From Strix aluco (lineage: Eukaryota; Chordata; Aves; Strigiformes; Strigidae), in NCBI RefSeq assembly GCF_031877795.1, contig NC_133940.1:12463985-12527984 (forward strand): 64,000 bases of DNA. The letters run 5' to 3'. The notes under the pieces are model-generated. The model was given only the letters and a program-made list of their open reading frames with translations. It did no database searches and was not told where the DNA came from. Within the stretch, counting starts at the first letter, position 1. The number at the start of each line of letters is the position of its first letter. This document shows positions 14,893 through 64,000 of the stretch, one piece after another. The translations under genes were made by a program, and so were the position numbers.

Positions 14893-15858
14893 GTCCCCCA
14901 GGGCTCGGTTTTGGGCCACTCCTGTTTAACATCTTTATTGATGATCTAGATGAGGGGGTCGAGTGCACCCTCAGTAAGTTTGCAGACGACATCAAGTTGG
15001 GTGGGAGTGTTGATCTGCTCGAGGGTAGGGAGGCTCTGCAGAGAGACCTGGACAGGCTGGAGCGATGGGCTAAGGCCAACTGTACAAGTTTCAGTAAGGC
15101 CAAATGCCGGGTGCTGCACTTGGGCCACAACAACCCCCAGCAGCGCTACAGGCTTGGGGAGGAGTGGCTGGAGAGCTGCCAGTCAGAGAGGGAACTGGGG
15201 GAGTTGCCTGACAGCCGGCTGAACAGGAGCCAGCAGTGTGCCCAGGTGGCCAAGAAGGCCAATGGCATCCTGGCTTGCATCAGCAATAGCGTGGCCAGCA
15301 GGGACAGGGAAGGGATCTTACCCCTGTACTCGGCACTGGTGAGGCTGCACTTCGATTACTGTGTTGTTTTGGGCCCCTCACTACAAAAAGGACATTGAAT
15401 GACTCGAGCGTGTCCAGAGAAGGGCAACGAAGCTGGTGCAGGGTCTGGAGCACATGTCGTATGAGGAGCGGCTGAGGGAACTGGGGTTGTTTAGTCTGGA
15501 GAAGAGGAGGCTGAGGGGAGACCTCATGGCCCTCTACAACTACCTGAAAGGAGGGTACAGAGAGCTGCGGATGAGTCTCTTTAACCAAGTAACAAGCAAT
15601 AGGACAAGAGGGAATGGCCTCAAGTTGCACCAGGGAAGGTTTAGACTAGATATTAGGAAGCATTTCTTTACAGAACGGGTTGTTGGGCGTTGGAATGGGC
15701 TGCCCAGGGAGGTGGTGGAGTCCCCATCCCTGGAGGTGTTTAAGAGTAGGGTCGACATAGCGCTGAGGGATCTGGTGTAGTTGGGAACTGTCAATTTTAA
15801 CGGTTGGACTGGATGATCTTCAAGGTCTTTTCCAACCTAGACGATTCTGTGATTCTGT
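14893..15858 (+). mobile_element. CR1 LINE copy A, 5'-truncated
   Basis: This copy starts within the RT domain (just before the GxVLG block) and runs to a typical CR1 3' end with two ATTCTGTG-like units at 15843-15858. It keeps the FADD catalytic region, but a missing G near 14913 and a 2-nt deletion near 15370 break the frame. It shares with copies B and C the in-frame TGA after DIE (15400-15402). It is downstream of SMARCA1, in AT-rich intergenic DNA. Confidence 0.93.
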
Positions 15859-18800
15859 AATACAGGATCCACACGCATTATATCATACAGTACTAGAGAC
15901 AACACAGGCAAGGCTGTCACAAAAATACAGGCACTACTACTATTTTGTTTCAGATTACAGAAAATTAGAAAGTTTGAAAGCACATGTGGAACAGCCACAC
16001 ACACACCCCTTACATTCAGCTACCACAGCCTGAAAGTTGAGAGGTACAGGAGCACAGAAATGAATCAAACTATTTTTCCCAAATGCATGGGCCCACCTGC
16101 ACCAGAAGTATAATTACCAGAAGACAACAGGTTCGTATTATTTTTTTATTTTCATATATGTACAACTTAAGAAACAAATCTCTATTTGAAAAAGCTCAGA
16201 AGTTATCTTTCAACAACACAATGTAGACATACCTTTGAGGCAGCAAATATTACTCCTATTAAGGCTCTTATGAAATGATGGATATCATGCAAATGCAATT
16301 AAAGAGTACATTACATTTCAAATTATGCAAACCAAGTTCAACTTTAACGCTTTCAGAAAAAGAACGTATCAAACATTGTAACTGTGACCCATCAAAGCAT
16401 TTACATACATGCTTGAAGCTAAGTACATGGACTAGATAAACTTAAGTAAACTTAAGTAAAATTTAACAACTGTCAAGCTGTCTCAACCAGATCAGAACAA
16501 TCCCTTCCAACATCACAAGTGCCAATGTCCGCACCAACCATGTTATTTTACATTCACGTAAACTGCTGTTGACTGCAGGATTCCATATGCTTTTTCAACC
16601 TGTAAGACCCATATTTTTTAACTTTGGCATTAATTTGTGATCACTGGAAGTACTTAATCCCTCCACTGAACCTGGGGAAGAGGCATGCACAGAGAACACC
16701 TGTATCCTAGCAGTGCACAGCAGAACTGCAGGCGTTTAGGAAGTTTCTGATTAATTTCCATATACTGAACCCCTTGCTTATGATCTCAAAGAGTGAAAGG
16801 GGGATTTTTTTCTTTTAAACCATAATCAGCATTAGCATTAAATCAAACAAGCATTGCTAATCTACAAGAAAAAAAATGCTTACTTAATATTTTAGTAAGG
16901 TAATGCTAACTTGTGCAAAGAGTATCTAAAGAAGGTCTAATATTACCAGCAGGCAGAAAGCCTCATTCCTTCTCTATGTCATTATAATAAATTGAAATTA
17001 AATATAATGAAGATGGTCCGCTGTGTGACTTTTTTTGTTGTCATCACTAACATAACTCAAAAATAAAAGGACTGATAGTTTGAAAGTGATGAATATATGA
17101 AAAGAAAAACAACACAACTGTTGTGACCTCTCCCAGGATGTTACATGCACTGCCTGATGCGTGAAAGGTGCTAGATGACTAGTTTTTCTTTCTTCGAGCC
17201 TAATGCTAACACAATCAAATTTTAGTTGTCTACTCAAAAGGAAACAATAAATTATTTTCAAAATTTTATATCATGTAATTTGCAATGAAATTGCCTAAAG
17301 GCCCAGACATCTCAGAAGTTTTGTATCACATCACATTCAGTGCTTAGAAGTGTCTTACAAACAGTATTCCTTGCCTAAGAAAATAGTTAAAAGAAGGAAG
17401 ATTCCTTTATTTCAGTCCATCTAATTTTGAGTCACAGTGGCATATCATTTAGATACTGCTAGGCACATACTGTGTGTATATCTGCAACTAGAAGAACGAA
17501 AAAGGAAAAGAAAGATCCATTTTGCTTTAATCCTGACCAGCAGCTGTTAGCAATTTTCTTTAGTTATCGCTGTGGGACATGATGGATGGGAAGACTCAAT
17601 AAGCTGAGGAACTAGTACATAGTACACAAGTGCTCTCAAGGACTGTTGTTCAACAGCACATTCAGTTTAACTAGGAACTACAGACTGTAAGAGATAACAG
17701 GTAGCTCCTGGGAGCATCTATCATTCTTCAGAGAAGCTGTCTGATCAAGAGGATAATATCTGGAAGAACAATTGCATGATCTTTTGCTATATAGCTAGTA
17801 TATCATGTTATTGAAGGAGGAGAAAAGTGAACATTAACTCAAGTGGTAACTCAAACCAAGAAATCTGCATAAAAGAAGTTGAGATATTACCATTTTAAGA
17901 CTTTCATACACTTTGCAACACAGAGAAACTGGATACACAAAAACATGCAAGTCAAACAAAGCTAATCTACAATAAACAAAACCAGAATACACTTATTTCA
18001 AGACTTAAAACATTAAAATATTTACCTGATGCTAAATAGGAGCAATGGAATAAGGTCTAGACCTAGGCATGTAAATCAGTAACAATTCAACTGGCTCTTC
18101 CAACCTTTATTTCCTTCCTCCTTTTACTTGTTTTAAGAATTTCAGGCCATAAACTTACTGAGTGACACTGGAGCCAAAAAGCAAATGTAAATAAGGCATC
18201 TTCCTCTCTCTATTAATAGCAATGCTTCAGGGATTTGTGATTATATATGTATGTAGCTGCACGGCCTTTTTCCAGCCCATAATTACATGGGATGTCCTTC
18301 TCCCAAGGATAAAGCAGGATGTCAACTACTCTAATACCAAAAATATTATTTGAAAAGACATCCTTCTCTGAGCAAACCTATCCCATCTGGGTTGCATACT
18401 CATTTAAAAGCATGCACTGACACCCATCACTAACCTTCTGTTTGAAAGTTGTGCCCTATCATTATTGTATGTAGCTCTCAATTCATCAGATGACTCTCAA
18501 CGGATGAATACCCTTTTTTACACAAGTCTTACAAATAAAATCCCAGTGAAATAATTAATAACTTGGTCCCCAAACAAAAGCTCCATTCCAAAATACAAAA
18601 TCAAATTACTAATCTTTCAAAATGCTCCACCAAGTCATTACAGCCATTTTGCCCCAAACCTTAAGCACAGGCTATCAATAAAGGCTGGAAATTACTCATC
18701 AGGCTTACAGAGATTAATCCCAGAAAACTTCAGACATTCCAATATATTTTAAATGACATAAAAGAATATGGGCAGAACTCTGTCTTAAGACTCAAGAACT

Positions 18801-19799
18801 TTATAAAGTCCTGAATTTTACAAATACAGAAGAAGGTACCCAATGCAAAGCATGAAATGCAAAGAGTTTAAAGAGGTTTTTTTCATCTCAAAACACCTCA
18901 AACCACAGAAGGAAGCAAACTGCACTAGAAGAAATTTACACATAGTTTTTAAGGGAAGTACCATGTAAAGCACACTGCATTAATCTAGACTTGACATTAT
19001 GAGGGCATGTCTCACTGTAGCAAGGTCCATACTAAACACCAGATCAGAGACAGAAGATTAAAGCAAAACATTAGATGTCATAGTCACTGTTCTACTGATC
19101 TGGGAAAGGCAGAGACTCCAAGGTGAGCAGAAACTATGAACCTGCTTAAAAAAGGCCATTCTTGCAAAGTCAAAAAAATCATACATCCAACACTTTCATC
19201 CCTTCATTAAAATAGAAATACTACAAAGGAGCACTCCATAATGTATCCCCATTGCTTCTGACTGACATGTTGAATCAAAGGTAAAAGCATAAAGTTAGCA
19301 GAGATAATTAGAGCAACAAAGATCTTTTAGCACAAGGCAGCATTGCTGAGCAGCCTACCAACCAGAAGATGAATTACTTTGTTTGTTACTTAAAAAAGAA
19401 ACTGTTAGTTGACTACTTCAGTTTATTAGGCAGAGAAATGTTTTCATCTAGAGGTCATTCTGAAAAACACCTCACCCTGTGTTTAAGCAGGTACAAAGCC
19501 CAGCAGAAATCAGCGATAAAGAAGGAAAAAAAAAAAGTATTTGCTGGCTTTCCTTCCAACCAAGTCAGAGAAAAATGTCAATTTAATGCTGACAGCAAAC
19601 AAGGATGTCAGTCTAATTAGATTTTTTTGTTCTGTCATGCTCCTGATCCTAAGTACTCCTCTGAAAAAAAAATCTGATCAATGATGAAGGCACAATAATA
19701 CAAACCTTAACATTCACTCTAAATGTAACTATGCAAAAAAGAAAGAGAGGGTAGGGAAAACAAAGGTGAAGTATATTTCTCTTCAAATAATGAAGTCAG
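15859..19799. other. AT-rich region downstream of SMARCA1
   Basis: No coding frame above 90 codons and no recognised repeat. Part of it may be distal SMARCA1 3' UTR if a downstream polyadenylation signal is used. A small tandem unit, aacttaagta, occurs twice near 16439-16458. Confidence 0.55.
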
Positions 19800-19805
19800 T
19801 TTATT
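19800..19805 (-). terminator. Candidate SMARCA1 polyadenylation signal AATAAA
   Basis: AATAAA on the minus strand, about 370 nt past the stop codon, is the first such hexamer I see downstream. Further AATAAA hexamers occur at 19432-19437 and 18106-18111, so the real end of the 3' UTR cannot be fixed from sequence alone. Confidence 0.35.
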
Positions 19806-20173
19806 TTCCAACAGCCATATAAATTTAAAATATGAAACAACAATAATACAGCTATAGAATCTAGGTTTTCTTTCAAAGCAGCAGCATATAAAACATATAA
19901 AAGCTAAAACCTCAGCACAAGCTTCAGAAAAACAAGGACTGAGTGAATTTTGCCGAAGACATGAAACTCACAAAATACAGTACACAAAAATACTGGAATG
20001 CATAAGATATAAAGCTACACATTCTAGGTAAAGAAAGGCATTCTAAAGTATACAAAATTTGCCAAATTAAACCATGGGATTTGGGGGAGAGTACCATGAA
20101 TACAAACGAGTTGGCAATTAATACTTGGAGAGAAGAAAGTGGCAGTTTTACATTTAGAATTCAGTTTTCAGGT

Positions 20174-60955
<40,782 letters not shown>

Positions 60956-61068
60956 TTTGCGGGCGGCAGGTGTCTGAGCCACCGGGCGGGCGCAGGGGGG
61001 CGGCCCAACCGTCCCAACCGTCCCAAACACCGCGCGGCCCCGCCCGCCGCCGGCCCGCCCCGCGCGGG

Positions 61069-61086
61069 TCTCGCGATACTTCCGCC
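61069..61086 (-). promoter_or_regulatory. Candidate ETS / TCGCGA composite site upstream of SMARCA1
   Basis: On the minus strand this reads GGCGGAAGTATCGCGAGA. It joins an ETS-family core (GGAAGT) to a near match of the TCTCGCGAGA promoter element. It lies about 115 bp upstream of the start codon, inside the CpG-rich block. The match is by eye; no binding data are implied. Confidence 0.4.
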
Positions 61087-61952
61087 AGAGGGGCCCGCGC
61101 CGGCGTTTCCCGCCCAGCGCGGCCGGTGCGCGTGCTGCGCGCGCTGCGCGTGGCGGCCCGGCGGGGGCGAGGCGGGGATCGATGGCGGGGCTGCGGCTGC
61201 GGCACGAAGGAAGCGAGGCCTCCTCCTGCGGCCTCTGCGGGGCCTCTGGGGAGGCTCCCAGGACCGATTCCTGGCCGTTCCCCAGGGGTTGCGGCACAAG
61301 GTGCCACCCGCGCCCAGAGGCCTCGCTGCCTCCTGGCCTCTCGCGTGACACCGCAGCTCACAGCCAGGGCCGCTACAGGCATAAGCAATAGCTCTGGGCA
61401 TGCCCAAGGGCAGTGCTACGATGCACTGCGCTGTCGCAGGGACTCCCAGGCGTCCGCTTTATTTCAGAGACTGCACCGGCTTGGGGGGGTGTGAACTGGC
61501 ACAGCCATTGCTGAGGTCTTTTCCGTGTCCCACCTGCCACCTCTGCAGTCTCCAGAAGGCAGCTAGCCTGTGCCTCGTGCGTGAGGGACAGGATGTGCTG
61601 TCCTTCATGTCCTCGTGCTGCCCTCCCCAGAGAGGAGTCCCTGTGGCCCTGGCACAGGCCTGCAGAGCGCATGGACTCCAGACCCACTGTGGAAGAAGGA
61701 AGCGTGGGTGCTGACCTAGAAAGCTGACGATAAGGTGCTGCAGGAGCCAGACAGTAAAACAGAATGGTATGGGGCAGAAAACCTTCTACTTGCAGTTCAT
61801 TTTCCATGGCTCCAAACCCTGCTGCAAATAGCAAATGTTTTCTTAAATGCCCCAGGCTGTATTAGAGAGAGAAAATAATCTCTTAACATCTGTGTGGCTA
61901 AGAGGTACCGGCGGAGCTCCGAAAGCAGGGATAGTTTATGGGAAAAATTTCT

Positions 61953-62851
61953 TTATGCCATTCCAAGTTCGGCAGTGTATTTCATATTGAAAATTTCACT
62001 AATGAAGCCACACAATTTAGTTACTGTCAATGCACACATTTCTGCCTGTCCATGCAAGACATTCAGATGCTCATACTGCTGAAGGATTCCAAAACGATCC
62101 TTGAGATGGCAGACTGAGAGCTCCAAATCAGCCATTTTACCTGGTGATTGCTTACGAAGGCAATATTGTGAGCATTTTGTACAGAGGAATAGATGAAACC
62201 CTAGTCCAGTAGGCAGAATGAGCAATTTTTTCATTCCAGTAAAAAGCTCAGTAGCTGTTATCATGATCTTATTACATAACTCAACAGCTAAGCTGAGCAA
62301 ATGGGTTTTTGCAGCTCTAATACACCGCATTTAGAGACACCTCTGAGACCTCTTTTCCATCCATACATTGACTCCAATAAAGTGCCATTTTGTGAAGAGT
62401 AACTGTATGTCTGAATTGTTTCCATGACTGCCTGATTACTTTGAAATTCAGTATCTAAACTATGGTCCAACATAGAAGATTTATGCTCTAAACTCCCCCT
62501 TTTCATGTTGTGAAACAGCTGCAAAACAGTAATGATGCTGTTCCAAATTATTTAGCACCCTATTGCCTTCTGCATCTGTGGCATAGTTTGCAGCAACGCA
62601 AGGCCCGCAACGTCTGCAGAAGCCCTTCCACATGATTTATTTTTAAAAGCTTTGGAAAGTACATTTCTCATAGCACAATTGAGAAGAGTGACATGACTGG
62701 TTTTGAAAGAGTACTCCAAATAGCTTTTCCAAGCAGGGCTATCTAGAAAATGAAGTTTACCGTTAGCTGAGCAAAAAGTCTCTAAGGTGGGAAAATTCCA
62801 GTCTATGACGTGTTTGTTCTTAACCTTTACAGAAAATAGCTCACAAACCAT
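61953..62851 (-). pseudogene. Chain of unrecognised minus-strand frames, possible decayed gene
   Basis: The first frame (62851-62552, 99 codons) ends at TAA. The same phase reopens at once and runs to 62288. A third open frame (62330-61953) continues in another phase after overlapping it. Read together they give about 300 codons broken by one stop and one frameshift, with normal-looking composition (for example SVCHLKDRFGILQQYEHLN). I do not recognise the family and see no splice structure. It could be a processed pseudogene or chance. Confidence 0.25.
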
Positions 62852-64000
62852 TTTTAATATTTGACTTTCCTACTTCAGTTTCAAATGCTCGTAGCTCTGT
62901 TTATGCAAAACACTCTCAAGTGTTTGTCACAGCTTGCTTTCTACTTGAAATTCGCAGGAACATTACATGCTGTACAAAACAAACTGCTGCTTTCATGAAA
63001 GATCCCCTTTGGATATTTTTTGCTTGTATGCTTAACATTTGCATTTAGCACTTTGCATAGATGTTCTTAGTTGCTTCTGTTAGACTGTGTTGTGTACTCC
63101 TGTGGGATCCACAGGTCATTGCCTGAAAAAAACACTTAGTCATACAACAGTATTATCAATCTAATTAATTATTAAAAAAAGGTAGTGAAGTGCTTTTTTA
63201 TACTTACTTTATATATTATCTTTTGTACTCATATATTTTCTAATGTATTTGCAACATTCCACAGAATTTCTCCAGTTTTGGGGGTTTTTTTTATGTGGTT
63301 GGGAGGCAGGAGGCCAGTTGCCTTGTTAAAGTTGTAGATTTAGGCATTAGCTCTTTGTTTTCACAGGTTTATCACTCCTTATTTTAGTCTGCCAGGCACA
63401 ATCACCAGGTCTGCATGTGTAGTCTCCTACACACTACGGCTTCACGGCAATTAGGAAGGCTTTCTCTGTCCAACTCAGAAAGGTGGCACTTGGCATATTG
63501 TATGATGACAATTACATTTTCTTGTCAGACACAAAAAGAGAAATTGCATATACTTAGGCTCACTGTTACCCACTTCAGACACTGCTGAAATATGTAAAGA
63601 GTTGATGAGATATGGATCCAGAGGCATTTTCATACACTATCCAGGTGGGACCCTAAGATTTTTGAAGTTTTGGACTGTTGCTACTCAACCTTTCCCAAAC
63701 AGGGGTCTTAATTTCTCTAGCACAGATATATTGCGTTTGGGTAACTTTTAAAAATAAATCTTAGTATTCTGTGGAATTACTTTATAGGCCAAGTTGTTAT
63801 AAAAGCTCCTTTTGTGAGTTTGTGTGGATGAGTTGTATAGGCACCTGCCTGTGGGTGTGCATGGAGAAATGTTACCAAAAAGCAGGCTGAAGAAAGAATT
63901 ACTACATGCTGAGAGACAGCGTGTGAAAATCCCCCAAGAACTCATAAGCTTTAGAGACCAGTAGACCTGTTGAATTCACAAGGACAGATAAACTCAGAGT
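62852..64000. other. Right edge, nothing recognised
   Basis: AT-rich sequence with only short frames. In mammals the gene upstream of SMARCA1 is OCRL, but I see no OCRL-like coding sequence before the window ends. Confidence 0.5.

Overview
This is a vertebrate nuclear window, almost certainly from a bird. CR1 LINEs are the dominant interspersed repeat, two copies of a bird-type ERVL-like LTR are present, and a 24-exon chromatin-remodelling gene with GT-AG introns fills two thirds of the sequence. No bacterial, phage or CRISPR feature is present. Nearly all long open frames outside the exons below belong to CR1 elements or to chance openings in GC-rich DNA.

Layout. Positions 1-20.1 kb are AT-rich and apparently intergenic, downstream of the gene. 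They hold a solo LTR (1892-2879) with a perfect 5-bp target duplication and a 5'-truncated CR1 (14893-15858). Positions 20174-60955, minus strand, hold the complete coding sequence of SMARCA1 (SNF2L, an ISWI-family ATPase). I could place all 24 coding exons with canonical splice sites and consistent phases; they sum to 3105 nt, or 1034 codons plus stop. The introns carry four CR1 insertions: a young one in intron 18 (+), a long young one in intron 15 (-), an old one in intron 6 (+) and a small old one in intron 6 (-). Intron 2 carries a second LTR of the same family. A CpG-rich promoter block spans about 60.1-61.4 kb. To its right, 61.9-62.9 kb holds a chain of interrupted minus-strand frames that I do not recognise.

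Function. SMARCA1 is the only host gene I can support. The predicted protein has every expected ISWI part in order: AutoN, two RecA-like lobes with Walker A (GKT), [20 protein letters not shown] and HRIGQ motifs, then the HAND-SANT-SLIDE module and a lysine-rich tail. The C-terminal exons and many paralogue-diagnostic residues match SMARCA1 rather than SMARCA5.

Most notable observations. (1) Two nearly identical 2.2-kb CR1 arms lie in opposite orientation in introns 18 and 15 and bracket exons 16-18, an arrangement that could promote circular RNA or inversion. (2) All three young CR1 copies share an in-frame TGA near the end of ORF2 that an older copy lacks. (3) The longest CR1 has an otherwise long ORF2, but the endonuclease SDH motif reads SVH. 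(4) A two-state hairpin follows the exon 10 splice donor, and two perfect hairpins sit side by side in intron 1.
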